NCBI GenBank assembly: GCA_016718275.1
Contig: JADKEA010000014.1
Location: forward strand, 26,492 to 90,491
Source of the DNA: Candidatus Villigracilis affinis
GTDB lineage: Bacteria > Chloroflexota > Anaerolineae > Anaerolineales > Villigracilaceae
Length of the DNA: 64,000 nt
Direction: 5' to 3'
The notes below the pieces were generated by a model that worked only from the letters and a program-made list of their open reading frames with translations, was not told where the DNA came from and ran no database searches. The stretch's first letter is position 1, and each line of letters opens with the position of its first letter. A program made the translations under genes and the position numbers. Positions 39,701 through 46,837 of the stretch are shown in pieces.

Positions 39701-41168
39701 GAGCCACGAATTGCGCACTCCGCTCAACGCCATCATCGGCTTCACACGCATCGTCCGCAGAAAAGCCGAAGGCGCATTGCCTGAAAAGCAAACCGAGAAT
39801 CTCGACAAGGTGCTTTCCAGCGCAGAGCATTTGCTGGGGCTCATCAACACCGTGCTCGATATCGCCAAGATCGAAGCGGGCCGCATGGATGTGCAGGCCG
39901 CCAATTTCAACATCAATACGCTGGTGGACCAATGCTACAACACCGCCCAGCCGCTGGTCAAACCACACATCTTGTTTAATAAAAACAACGACATCGAACT
40001 GCCGCTGGTCTACTCCGATCAGGATAAGATCAAGCAGATCATTCTCAACCTGCTCAGCAATGCCGCCAAATTCACGCACGATGGCAGCATCGCCATCAGC
40101 GTGCGCCACGCCGAATCCACATTTATGGTGGATGTAAAAGACAGCGGCATCGGCATGAACGAGGAAGCCCTCAGCCGAATCTTCGAGGAATTCCAACAGG
40201 CAGACACCAGCACAACCCGTCAATATGGCGGCACAGGTCTCGGCCTTTCCATCAGCCGCAGCCTCGCCCGTCTGCTGGGCGGCGACCTGACGGTGGTCAG
40301 CGCACCGGGCCAGGGCTCCACATTCACATTGACCCTGCCGATCCATTATGGAGAGGAAAAGAACGCCTCCCTATCGGACCTGCAGCCTGATTCTGCTCAA
40401 GAATCAAAATCCACACGGAAAGAGATCTCCACTAAAAAACGCGTCCTCGTCATTGATGATGACCCCGATGCGGTTTATCTTCTGCAAGAATCGCTCACCA
40501 GTGATGAGTTCGAAGTCATCGGCGCGCGCAATGGCTCTGAAGGCCATCAACTTGCCCGCCGCATCATGCCCGACGCCATCCTGCTCGATATCCTCATCCC
40601 CGACAAAGACGGCTGGCAGGTGCTGCATGACCTGAAAGTGGACGAGAGAACCACGAACATCCCGGTCATTCTCCTGACCATCGTGGACAAAAAGGCGCTT
40701 GGCTTCCGTTTGGGCGCAGCCGCCTATCTGCTCAAACCGCTGAATCCGCGCGAAGTACTCGACACCCTCAGCCGCGTCACCAAACTGGTGGACCGTTCCC
40801 ACATCCACGTTCTCGTTGTGGACGATGACCCGCACATTGCAGACATGCTGCAACAAATTTTGCCCGCCTCTGAATTTGACTTGCGCTCCGCCGAAGATGG
40901 TGTGGCTGGGCTCGAAGCCATCTCCCAGATCCGTCCCGATGTGCTTCTGCTCGATATCATGATGCCGCGCCTCGATGGCTTCGGCGTCATCGAGCGGCTG
41001 CGCGCCAACCCCGCAACGCAAGACATCCCCATCATCGTCATCAGCGCCAAAGAATTGACCGATGACGAATCCACCCGATTGAAGGAAAGCGTCGCTTTCG
41101 TCATGCGCAAGCAAGGCTTCGATGGCGAGAAACTTGTCGAAGAGATCAAAAGCGTTGTGAATAAATAA
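33040..41168 (+). CDS. Giant TPR-(GAF)10-histidine kinase-REC-REC protein, broken by several frameshifts
   Basis: Seven overlapping frames read in order as one protein of about 2,700 residues. Layout by nucleotide: TPR region 33040-34480, ten GAF domains 34500-39620, HisKA with TMSHELRTPL (His codon at 39705), HATPase_c with DSGIGMN and GTGLGLSISRSL to 40350, receiver 1 (LLDILIP, 40440-40790) and receiver 2 (LLDIMMP, 40800-41150). GAF units are linked by near-identical helices containing ENARLFDETQRLLKITE. Shifts lie near 33570, in 33890-34075 (several), near 34497, 35190, 36360 and 39463. All parts remain well conserved, so errors in repetitive DNA are more likely than true decay. Confidence 0.8.
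34073..34567 (+). CDS. Giant kinase fragment 2: end of TPR region
   Basis: In-frame product HLAAGDPAAALKATSKATAL to LNALHTL matches residues 400-545 of the kinase at 29325. Before it, pieces in three frames within 180 nt (AHLHLRELETLVPDLGDP, then AELAF, then EHTNLTTLAT) align to the paralogue but about 28 residues of it are missing. Product is out of frame after about 34497. Confidence 0.6.
   Translation: MHLAAGDPAAALKATSKATALHRAQNFARPEGTASQYIWWWHAQALNANKKTKEARDTLDRAYDFLLESITNIRDAGLRRNALNKVEDNRKLLQYWVKDGIKRKLPKERLFAHLAIESNLREPFQRLADTGLRLNALHTLERDPNLPRRRSHRTHRRRARDVDP
34551..35264 (+). CDS. Giant kinase fragment 3: GAF 1 and first half of GAF 2
   Basis: GAF 1 ends with DRDMLGMLANQGAVALDNAG, nearly identical to the single-kinase GAF 1 end, then a coiled linker RKVEERTEELNQRVDELAIL. 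GAF 2 begins with AKTLDVKTVAKIVGDKV and is shifted at about 35190 inside IGKGLTT; the right frame reads KIIESRQ. Confidence 0.7.
   Translation: MMLILEKDGKRQVAESILPLPSYQSGKGYEKAEDPKNVLKRIGKYLDQARQTRTVQLTLPKKSGLNRIISPLIAQNQVLGYLYVDMDSLYGSFDDTDRDMLGMLANQGAVALDNAGLLEGLERKVEERTEELNQRVDELAILNSVGEAMAKTLDVKTVAKIVGDKVQNIFAAEVVTIRLYDPATKLIHRAYDYDKGYEDLTHTSFPIGKGLTTQDHRVQASPYCLAPEEAAGVQSQE
35296..36414 (+). CDS. Giant kinase fragment 4: rest of GAF 2, GAF 3 and GAF 4
   Basis: The true frame opens near 35190. GAF 2 ends in YLGVPIIVNDKVIGAVSIQS and QNARLFEAEQERVAEL; GAF 3 and GAF 4 each follow the pattern GDKLREVFHT...PIITSDRLIGSLQIENFEREN. The reading frame is lost near 36360 (FVPLVTRRSG), where the neighbouring frame continues with LINLASMEEHAFSESDVRLQ. 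Confidence 0.7.
   Translation: MGVPIIVNDKVIGAVSIQSYKQHAYNENSLRLLQTLSANMGVAIQNARLFEAEQERVAELQIINSIQQGLAAELDFQAIVDLVGDKLREVFHTPDLGIRWYDEKANLVYFLYEYEHGVRLNIPPQPPNPGGTFDLFLKNRQPIVANTTELAARTGGITLAGTDMSKSIISVPIITSDRLIGSLQIENFERENAFGESELRLLTTIAASLGTALENARLFDETQRLLKITEERNAELAIINSVQAALAAELNIQGIYDAVGDKIREIFHNTDMNIRIQDPQTNMTHYPYMYEKGERVFLEPQPYRVQGFTHHVLSTRETVVINDNLLEEEKKYGSFTIPGTESEKSVIFVPLVTRRSGARVDQPCQYGRTCLQ
36374..39469 (+). CDS. Giant kinase fragment 5: end of GAF 4 to most of GAF 10
   Basis: Longest uninterrupted piece (1031 residues). It holds the end of GAF 4, GAF 5 (36540-37010), GAF 6 (37070-37540), GAF 7 (37590-38070), GAF 8 (38150-38600), GAF 9 (38660-39110) and most of GAF 10. GAF 7, like GAF 2, is of a subtype with IGEALTSTLDTKTLTYNVGD; GAF 8 carries a different lead-in (TETLEQQTATSEVLRAMSG) known from multi-GAF adenylate cyclase and kinase proteins. 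No Cys or His heme or bilin motif stands out. Confidence 0.8.
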   Translation: MINLASMEEHAFSESDVRLQTLANSMSVALENARLFDETQRLLKITEDRAAELAIINSVQEGLASKLEMQAIYDLVGDKLAEVMNTLDIDIRIFSPETNQVFFPYLREHGERMEIPPSPLRGFAKKVYETRQTIVINENLAERMAEFGSTLVPGTQMEKSFMAVPILVGGDALGMVSISNFEKENAFGDSDVRLLQTVVNAMSVALENARLFDETQRLLKITEDRATELSVINSIQQGLAAELDTQAIVEQTGDKLREALHAEDLGIRLYDAQTGLMHYVYEYEKGRRLNTPPRPIQKGGTFERIMKTRQPFVRNTLAERETLGLTLLPGTTASKSSVNAPIIGNDRVIGTIIVHDHEKEYAFSDAQVRLLQTVAASMGVSLESARLFSETQRLLQITEDRAAELSILNDIGEALTSTLDTKTLTYNVGDKVREIFNAEIVDILMYNPESNTVNLAYSYFERYFEEEPAWELEGGLTARVIRSRKPLQLNTAQEINEAGAEAYVTAPDDTADVQSYLGVPIMVGEKVMGVIDVQSFKKHAFNENNVRLLQTLSSNMGVALENARLFNEVQNRNREITETLEQQTATSEVLRAMSGIQPDLRTLLEIIAINVAKVCGADDAHIYRIEGDALKEWTHRGPIPGLEAGEFLPLNRDSLIGRSIIDQQIIHIHDAASEIDEADYPISAVLQKRWGYRTALATPLVRDGKPLGAIAIRRKEVQPFTEKQIELIKTFADQAVIAIENVRLFDETQRLLNDTQQRNAELSAISKVTQAIVAETELDNLIQLIGSQTRDIFDADIAYLALLDPQTNTIQFPYQYGDTLPTLKLGEGMTSRIIQNGQPLLFNRNLDEQSSAMGINRLGRRARSYLGVPIKSGRDTIGVISVQNTKQEGVFNEDSLRLLNTIAANAGAAIHTAQLHAETQRRAREMATLTEVGRDISSSLEVSTVLESIVKNAMELLHGELSALFLPEGNGEIFRAIAAIGQNSDELRNDTIQFGQGILGGVAKSKIGEIINDANNDPRAVTIVGTENTPR
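39463..41168 (+). CDS. Giant kinase fragment 6: GAF 10 end, HisKA, HATPase_c, REC, REC
   Basis: Frame is continuous from about 39463 (THLDENMLVVPLLANDELKG; a possible ATG at 39474) to the stop. Kinase core 39640-40350 is 75 percent or so alike, by eye, to that of the kinase at 29325. After a Ser/Lys-rich linker come receiver 1 with VIDDDPDAVYLL, and receiver 2 with VVDDDPHIADML; both keep the acidic pair, Asp and Lys. Two receivers on a hybrid kinase suggest a relay or cross-inhibition rather than a single output. Confidence 0.85.
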
Positions 41169-41187
41169 TCCAAAGCCCTGGAGCATC

Positions 41188-42369
41188 ATGAACAGTCAAT
41201 CCAAAATTCTGATCGTTGACGACGAACCCTTCAACGTGGACTACCTCGAACAGGAACTCGAAGACCTGAATTACATCACCGCCACCGCCGTCAATGGACA
41301 GGATGCGCTGGAGAAAATAGTCAGCGAATCGCCAGACCTGGTTCTGCTGGATATCATGATGCCCATCATGGATGGTTTCTCCGTGCTCGAAAAAGTAAAG
41401 GCCGACCCCGCCATACGGAACATTCCCATCATCGTCATCTCAGCCAACAATGACCTGCAAAGCGTGGTCAAGGGAATCCAACTCGGCGCGGAAGATTACC
41501 TGCCCAAGCCGTTCGAGCCGACGCTGTTGAAAGCCCGCATCCAATCGAGCCTTGAGAAGAAACACCTGCGCGATATGCAGGACCTCTACCTCAAAAGCCT
41601 CGAACGTGAAATGAACATCGCGCGCGATATTCAAAAGGAATTCCTGCCTGCGCAGCTTCCCGATGTGCCGGGCTGGGAGATCGCCTCGTATTTCGAAGCC
41701 GCCAAGGAAGTGGCAGGCGATTTCTACGACGCCTTCACCCTGCCCGATGGCACGCTGACCTTCCTCGTAGCGGACGTGTGCGGAAAGGGCATCGGCGCGG
41801 CCTTGTTCATGACCCTCTTCCGCAGTCTCATCCACGCGGCATCCATTTCCGATCAATTCTCCCCGGGGCAGGAACAAAAATCCCTCAGCCCGGCGGAACG
41901 CCTGCAGCATGTGATCTCGCTGACCAATAATTACGTGGCGGAAACTCATGAGGAATCCAACATGTTCGCCACGGTATTCATCGGCATCCTCGACCCTGTC
42001 AGCGGAAAACTTTCCTACATCAACGGCGGAAACGAACCTCCGTTGATCGTTGGCAAAGACGGCAAAGTTCACACCACATTGACCCGTACAGGTCCCGCCA
42101 TTGGGGCGATCGCACAGGCCAAATTCACCGTCAAGGAAACGACCCTCGCCAGCGATGACCTGCTCGTGGCCTTCACCGACGGCATTCCAGACACACAAAA
42201 TATCAACGGTGAATTCTTCGGCAATGAGCGTCTGCGGGAATTGCTGATGAATCATTCCAGCCCGACCCAGCTATTGAACGAAATCGAATTGGACCTGGGG
42301 CAGTTCATCGGCGAAGCGGAGCAATTCGACGACATCACCTTGCTGGCGATCAAAAGAAAAGCATCGTGA
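41188..42369 (+). CDS. REC-PP2C (SpoIIE/RsbU-like) phosphatase
   Basis: 393 residues. Receiver 1-120 with Asp55 in LLDIMMP and KPFEP; a helical linker (ERE MNIARDIQKEFLPAQLP, typical lead-in) and a PP2C-type domain from about 165 with EVAGDFYD, FLVADVCGKGIGAALFM, YINGGNEPPLIV and EQFDDITLLAIK, which hold the metal-binding Asp residues. Enzymes of this type dephosphorylate STAS antagonists in partner switching. It lies 19 nt after the giant kinase, whose receivers or histidine could pass the signal to its receiver; a STAS gene follows. Confidence 0.93.
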   Translation: MNSQSKILIVDDEPFNVDYLEQELEDLNYITATAVNGQDALEKIVSESPDLVLLDIMMPIMDGFSVLEKVKADPAIRNIPIIVISANNDLQSVVKGIQLGAEDYLPKPFEPTLLKARIQSSLEKKHLRDMQDLYLKSLEREMNIARDIQKEFLPAQLPDVPGWEIASYFEAAKEVAGDFYDAFTLPDGTLTFLVADVCGKGIGAALFMTLFRSLIHAASISDQFSPGQEQKSLSPAERLQHVISLTNNYVAETHEESNMFATVFIGILDPVSGKLSYINGGNEPPLIVGKDGKVHTTLTRTGPAIGAIAQAKFTVKETTLASDDLLVAFTDGIPDTQNINGEFFGNERLRELLMNHSSPTQLLNEIELDLGQFIGEAEQFDDITLLAIKRKAS

Positions 42370-42703
42370 ATCCATATCAGGCACGCAAAAAGCAGTGACA
42401 AAAAAACTCCCTACTCAAGACTCCCCGCTCAAGCCGCCGTCCTCGGCGGCGGGGACGCCACCTTGAGCAATAGAGTACCATCCTAAAGAATCAGAAACAT
42501 TTATCTTCAAAAATGTATAATAGACTTCTTGCATAAGTCACAATACAATTGTGTGAAAAACCTTTTGAAACACTGAGACACGAAGACACAGAGGAAAACC
42601 AATTAAAAACTCCGTGACTCAGTGTCTCCGTGGTGAAAAACTTAACTTTCGCAAGAGGTCTAATGAAAAATCGTCTTAATCAAATTACTTTAAGGAGAAT
42701 ATC
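42370..42703 (+). other. Intergenic region with hairpin and inverted repeat
   Basis: Holds a nested hairpin at 42428-42468 (outer arms GCTCAAG / CTTGAGC, inner arms CCGCCG / CGGCGG), an ATGTATAATAG box (TATAAT at 42516) that may be a -10 element for the STAS gene, and an inverted repeat at 42568-42650. AAGGAGAATATC just before 42704 is the STAS ribosome binding site. No ORF. Confidence 0.6.
42568..42650. repeat. Imperfect inverted repeat of CACTGAGACACGAAG type
   Basis: Left arm ACACTGAGACACGAAGACAC..AGAGG, right arm CTCCGTGACTCAGTGTCTCCGTGG; the reverse complement of the right arm resembles the left with several changes. Same style as widespread small intergenic repeats in environmental bacteria. 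Confidence 0.55.
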
Positions 42704-43108
42704 ATGGAGATTAAGGTAACTACCCAAAACAGCCGCGTGCCAGTGACGATCATCCACATTGACGGGAATCTTGATTCGTCATCCTTTACCAAGTTTCAAA
42801 AAACGGCTGAAGAACTGATCCAAAACGGCTCCCGTCATATTCTTGTCGATCTGGAACATTCGCCCTATGTAAGCAGTGCGGGATTCCGTGTTCTAAGCCA
42901 GATCTTCAAGGAATTAAATGCCATTCATCCCGACACCAACCTGAGCGAAAACGAGATGAAGCAAGGCATCATCGACGGCTCCTATAAATCTCCCTACTTG
43001 AAACTGGTCAATCTTTCAGCCGACACAAAGGCTGTTTTTGTCACCACGGGGTTCGATATGTACATCGAAGAGTACGATGATCTGAAAACAGCCATCGCAT
43101 CTTTCTAA
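42704..43108 (+). CDS. STAS-domain anti-sigma factor antagonist
   Basis: 134 residues of SpoIIAA/RsbV type. Begins with VPVTIIHIDGNLDSSSF, and SPYVSSAGFRVLSQI holds the Ser (57 or 58) normally phosphorylated by the anti-sigma kinase and released by a PP2C phosphatase. A 25-residue insert near 75-100 (NLSENEMKQGIIDGSYKSP) is longer than usual. No RsbW-like kinase gene is in the window, so its partner must be elsewhere. Own terminator downstream. Confidence 0.9.
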   Translation: MEIKVTTQNSRVPVTIIHIDGNLDSSSFTKFQKTAEELIQNGSRHILVDLEHSPYVSSAGFRVLSQIFKELNAIHPDTNLSENEMKQGIIDGSYKSPYLKLVNLSADTKAVFVTTGFDMYIEEYDDLKTAIASF

Positions 43109-43127
43109 ACTGGAACTTGTCTCAAAA

Positions 43128-43260
43128 ACGTCATCCTGAGCGAAGCGACACTTGCGCCGCGCGCCACATCGTCCCGATGCTCTTTCGGGAGTGCGGTGAG
43201 GATCTCTACGCCCAAAATGCGAGACTCTTCGGTCGCGAAGAACGCTCCCTCAGAGCGACA
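43128..43260. repeat. Dispersed CATCCTGAGCGAAGCGA repeat
   Basis: Begins GTCATCCTGAGCGAAGCGA and shares words with the element at 21650. Contains several inverted words (CTTCGGTCGCGAAG; GAGCG..CGCTC). No coding signs. Confidence 0.55.
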
Positions 43261-43273
43261 CGGCATACACAAC

Positions 43274-43311
43274 AAGAACTCAGAGTAATCATCTCTGGGT
43301 TCTTTCTTTTT
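43274..43311 (+). terminator. Terminator after STAS gene
   Basis: Stem AAGAACTCAGAG / CTCTGGGTTCTT (one G-U), then TTCTTTTTG. Confidence 0.75.
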
Positions 43312-43383
43312 GACAAACTATACTTGGGCAATCTGTTGTAGAATCACGCGAGAGACGATCTCCGACAAACAAGGGACAAAACC

Positions 43384-43470
43384 ATGAAAGTCTTCCTCAG
43401 TTCCACCTACATTGACTTGATCGAACACCGCAAAGCCGCGCATGATGAAACGAAAACCATCCACGAATAA
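43384..43470 (+). pseudogene. DUF4062 gene reduced to its first 21 codons
   Basis: ATG with AGGGACAAAACC upstream begins MKVFLSSTYIDLIEHRKAAH, the conserved N-terminus of DUF4062 (a domain often fused to STAND ATPases in conflict systems). After Ala-His-Asp the frame runs into the palindromic repeat (ETKTIHE) and stops. The remaining DUF4062 body (roughly 60-80 residues) is missing. Confidence 0.75.
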
Positions 43471-43535
43471 GACCACGAATGCTCGAATAGCGAGCCATCC
43501 ATTCGTGCATTCGTGAAAAATTCGTGGACGGTACG
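43455..43535. repeat. Palindromic repeat, first copy
   Basis: Outer arms CCATCCACGAATAAGACCACGAAT and ATTCGTGAAAAATTCGTGGA face each other around a central CTCGAATAGCGAG. Ends just before the STAND gene. Same family as the array at 45782. Confidence 0.75.
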
Positions 43536-43563
43536 CCTCAAAACACCCACACAGGAAACAGCC

Positions 43564-45817
43564 ATGAAAAGACTTGTGCCATTACTTTTCGCTATCGTCG
43601 GACTTGCTTTAGTTATTGCCGCATTTGTCGTCTGGTTTGAGCCGCCCAAAGATGGCGGAGTATTCAGCACGACAGGAGCAATCATTTCATTCCTTCTTGG
43701 CGCGGGCGCAAGTATCAAAGGCTGGAAGGATCTATTCAAGAAAGACGAACCCGCCAACAACATCAAGCAGGAAATGATTAACCGCAGCGACACTAGCACA
43801 CCCATTCAAGCCCAAACGGTGAACATTTACCAAACTACTCCGCCCCCTAATTCTCAATCCCTAATTCCTAATCACCAATCTACCAATTCCCTCCCCCAAC
43901 AACCCTACTTCTTCCAAGATCAAGAATCCGGTATTGCAAGGACTCAAAATATCTCCGCCCTTTCCCGCACATGGGGCGCACTCATTGACGGACCTGGCGG
44001 CATCGGCAAGACCGCCCTCGCCATCAAAGCCGCGCACGACGCGCCAGCGGAACTCTTCGAGCGCAAAATCTTCATCACCGCCAAAGTGCGCGAACTGACC
44101 GCCGAAGGCGAAGCCAAACTGACCGACTTCACCCGCCCGACCTACCTCGCCATGCTGGACGAACTGGGCAAGGAATTGGGCGCAGACGGACTCGAAAAAC
44201 TCGCGCCCGATGAGCGTCCCAACGAACTGCGCCTCGCGCTGGCGGGCAAAAAGGCGCTGATCATCTTCGACAATTTGGAAACCCTGCCCGAAGAAGAACG
44301 CACGCGCCTGTTCCAATTCCTCTCGCGCCTGCCCGAAGGCAACAAAGCCATCGTCACCTCCCGCCGCCGCACCGACGTGGACGCGCGCATCGTGCGCCTC
44401 GACCGCCTCGCCCGCGACGAAGCCCTGCAACTCATCGCCGAACTCGCCGCCAAATATCCGCGCCTCGCCCGCGCCTCGCAAAAAGAGCGCGAAGACCTGT
44501 ACGAGATCACGCAGGGCAACCCGCTCTTCATCCGCTGGATCGCGGGGCAGTTGGGGCGCGAAGGCTCGCAGTGCCGCACCATCGCCGAAGCCTGCGCCTT
44601 CATTGACAAAGCCCCCAAAGGCAACGACCCGCTCGAATACATCTTCGGCGACCTGCTGGAGACCTTCACCGCCGACGAGACGAAAGTCCTCGCCGCGCTG
44701 ACGTATTTCAGCCTGCCCGCCAAACTCAAGTGGATCGCGGACATGACCGACCCTGCCCGAACGCGCCGCCGAGACCGCGCTGGAAGACCTGACCGACCGC
44801 TCCATCCTGACCTCTGACCTGCCCGCCCAAACCTACTTTTTACCCCCGCTGACAGCGAAATTCATCCGCACGCGCCGCCCCGAAGCCGTGACCCAGACAG
44901 GCGACGCCCTCACCGACCGCGCCTACGCCCTCGCCATGCAATACGGCGGCGGAAGCAACAACTACGAAGGCTTCCCCACGCTGGACGCCGAATGGGACTT
45001 CATCTCCGCCGCCCTGCCGCGCCTGCTGACAGGCGACAATGACCGCCTGCAAACGGTATGCGACCAACTCTATCAATTTCTCAATTTCACAGGCAGATGG
45101 GACGACTTAATTTGGCTCTACGAACAAGTCGAAGCGCGCACCCTCGCCGCCGACGACAAAGAGAAGGCAGGCTGGAACGCATTTCGAGCAGGATGGGTTT
45201 ATATCCTCCGCAACCAACCCGCCGAAGTGCTGGCGTGCGCCGCCCGCGCCGCCGAACACTGGCAGGATAGCACACCGCGCAATAAAGCGACTGCCATCCA
45301 ACTGCGCGGAATCGGTCACAAACTGAACAAAGACTACCCCGCCGCCATCGCCGCCTACCGCGAAGCACTGGACATCTACCGTTCCATCTCCCCGAAAGCG
45401 ACGATGTCGCTCTCGCGCTTAACTTTCTAGCAGGCGCAGAAAAGGACAACAAAGACTACCCCGCCGCCGAGCGCGACTACCGCGAAGCCCTGCGCATTGC
45501 GAAGATAATCAAAAACGATGAACACATTGCGGTTTACACAGGCAACCTGGCAGAACTCGCCCTCGACCGCGAGCAGTGGGCAGAAGCCGAGTCCCTCGCC
45601 CGCGAAGCCCTCGCGCTGGCAGAAAAAGTCGGGCGGCAGGAGTTGATTGCCAGCGATTGTCACCGCCTCGCCAAAGCCCTGCTCAAACAAAACCATAATC
45701 TTGATGAAGCCTTATCCCTGTCCCGCCGCGCCGTCGAGATTTACACGCGCCTGCGTCATCCCAGTTTGCAGTCCGCGCAGGAAACGCTGGGAGATCGAGA
45801 AAGCCATCCACGAATAA
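43564..45817 (+). pseudogene. Membrane-anchored STAND (NB-ARC-like) ATPase with TPR repeats, three frameshifts
   Basis: About 750 residues when joined. Two membrane helices (residues 5-65), a Ser/Gln/Pro linker, then an NB-ARC ATPase: Walker A DGPGGIGKTALA (Lys149), Walker B ALIIFDNLE, sensor TSRRRTD, GNPLFIRWIAGQL. The C-terminal half has TPR units with NKDYPAAIAAYREALDIY and NKDYPAAERDYREALRIAK. Single-base shifts near 44757, 45395 (a C-run) and 45788. The last codons (EIEKAIHE, TAA at 45815) fall in the repeat. Likely a signal-sensing oligomerising ATPase; antiviral function is possible but not shown. No effector domain is visible within it. Confidence 0.75.
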
Positions 45818-46205
45818 GACCAACCACGAATTCACGAATGGGAGTCAGGTATTCGAGTATTCGTGTGATATTCGTGGACGGGTTGTCCACAGCGAGAAAC
45901 CCTGGCGAAGATCGAAAGAGCCATCCACGAATAAGACCAACCACGAACACCTGCACTGCAACGAACGCAGTGCGGCGCAAGTGTGCACGAATGGGAGTCG
46001 GCGTATTCGTGCATTCGTGAAAATTCGTGGACGGGTTTTGTGGGAGAAAGAACCGTCCGTAGGTGAAGTCACGAACGGGAGTCGGACATTCGTGCATTCG
46101 TGTGATATTCGTGGACGGTTTGGCTGAAGAAAGAAACATCCATCCGAAAATGAATTCACGAATGGAAGTCGACATATTCGAGTATTCGTGGACGGTGTTT
46201 TCAAA
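45782..46205. repeat. Array of four decaying palindromic repeat units
   Basis: Units begin near 45782, 45897, 46041 and 46125. The first two start with GAAAC-CTGG-GA-ATCGA, the 3' end of the STAND gene, followed by AGCCATCCACGAATAAGACC and a palindrome ending ATTCGTGGACGG. The last two keep the second half (ACGAA-GGGAGTCG-ATTCGTG). Length is about 85-145 nt per unit. Confidence 0.75.
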
Positions 46206-46229
46206 ATAAAACCAATCAACGGAGAAACT

Positions 46230-46667
46230 ATGCCCCTTGTAGTTGACTCAACGGGAAATGACCTAACCTACAAACTGATCGGTCTTGCAATGGAAGTCCA
46301 CAATGAAATTGGTCATGGCTTCAAAGAGGAAGTGTACGAGAAAGCCATGGAAGTCAAACTCAACCATGCAGGCATTGAACCGAACCGCCAACACGAAGTC
46401 TTTGTCGATTTCGAAGGCGAACGGGTCGCGACCTTCTACTTGGATTTATTTCCAAATCAGCAAGTGGTTGTAGAAGTCAAAGCGTTCAGTCACCAACTGA
46501 CCAATGACGAACTGGCACAGGTCATCAATTATTTGAAAGCCACAGGCGCGCCTGTGGCACTATTGCTCAACTTTGGACGCAGAAGATTGGACTATCGGCG
46601 GGTTTTCCCTGGCAAGGACATGAAGCCTGTCCAAAGAATTGGGCGGGATAATGCGATAAAGAAGTAA
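46230..46667 (+). CDS. GxxExxY protein (PD-(D/E)XK_3 nuclease-fold family)
   Basis: 145 residues from ATG at 46230 with CGGAGAAACT upstream; an in-frame GTG at 46188 lies inside the repeat and is rejected. Family motif EIGHGFKEEVYEKA gives G-x-x-E-x-x-Y, and VVVEVKAFSHQLTNDELAQ supplies the ExK-type catalytic half. The C-terminus GAPVALLLNFGRRRLDYRR is typical. Members are predicted restriction-endonuclease-fold nucleases of unknown target, and are often found in repeat-rich intergenic settings. Here it is the only intact gene of this unstable stretch. Confidence 0.87.
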   Translation: MPLVVDSTGNDLTYKLIGLAMEVHNEIGHGFKEEVYEKAMEVKLNHAGIEPNRQHEVFVDFEGERVATFYLDLFPNQQVVVEVKAFSHQLTNDELAQVINYLKATGAPVALLLNFGRRRLDYRRVFPGKDMKPVQRIGRDNAIKK

Positions 46668-46680
46668 AGATCGCACGAAG

Positions 46681-46721
46681 ACCGTCCACGATTGGAAGTC
46701 GGTTATTCGTGGACGGTTTGC
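46681..46721. repeat. Minimal palindromic unit ACCGTCCACG..CGTGGACGGT
   Basis: ACCGTCCACGATT-GGAAGTCGGTT-ATTCGTGGACGGT. The arms match over 12 of 13 bases. It is the shortest copy and shows the likely termini of the family. Confidence 0.75.
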
Positions 46722-46761
46722 CATAACAGCAAACGCTGGCGGAGGTCAAGAAAGAAAGCAA

Positions 46762-46790
46762 GAGACAGTCACTTGTGAGGTGACTGTCTC
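46762..46790 (+). terminator. Hairpin, possible terminator
   Basis: Perfect 11-bp arms GAGACAGTCAC / GTGACTGTCTC. Only TTC follows, so it may be a weak terminator or a palindrome of another kind. Confidence 0.4.
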
Positions 46791-46837
46791 TTCGGAAAAC
46801 TTCCATAAGTCTTGGCAAAGACATTTCGAAGTCTTTC

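Noticed and set aside
45782..46205. CRISPR array
   Set aside because: Units are palindromic, unequal in length and change along the whole unit; there are no constant repeats with variable spacers and no cas genes.
46188..46230. Upstream GTG start for the GxxExxY gene
   Set aside because: It lies inside the palindromic repeat; the ATG at 46230 has a clear ribosome binding site.
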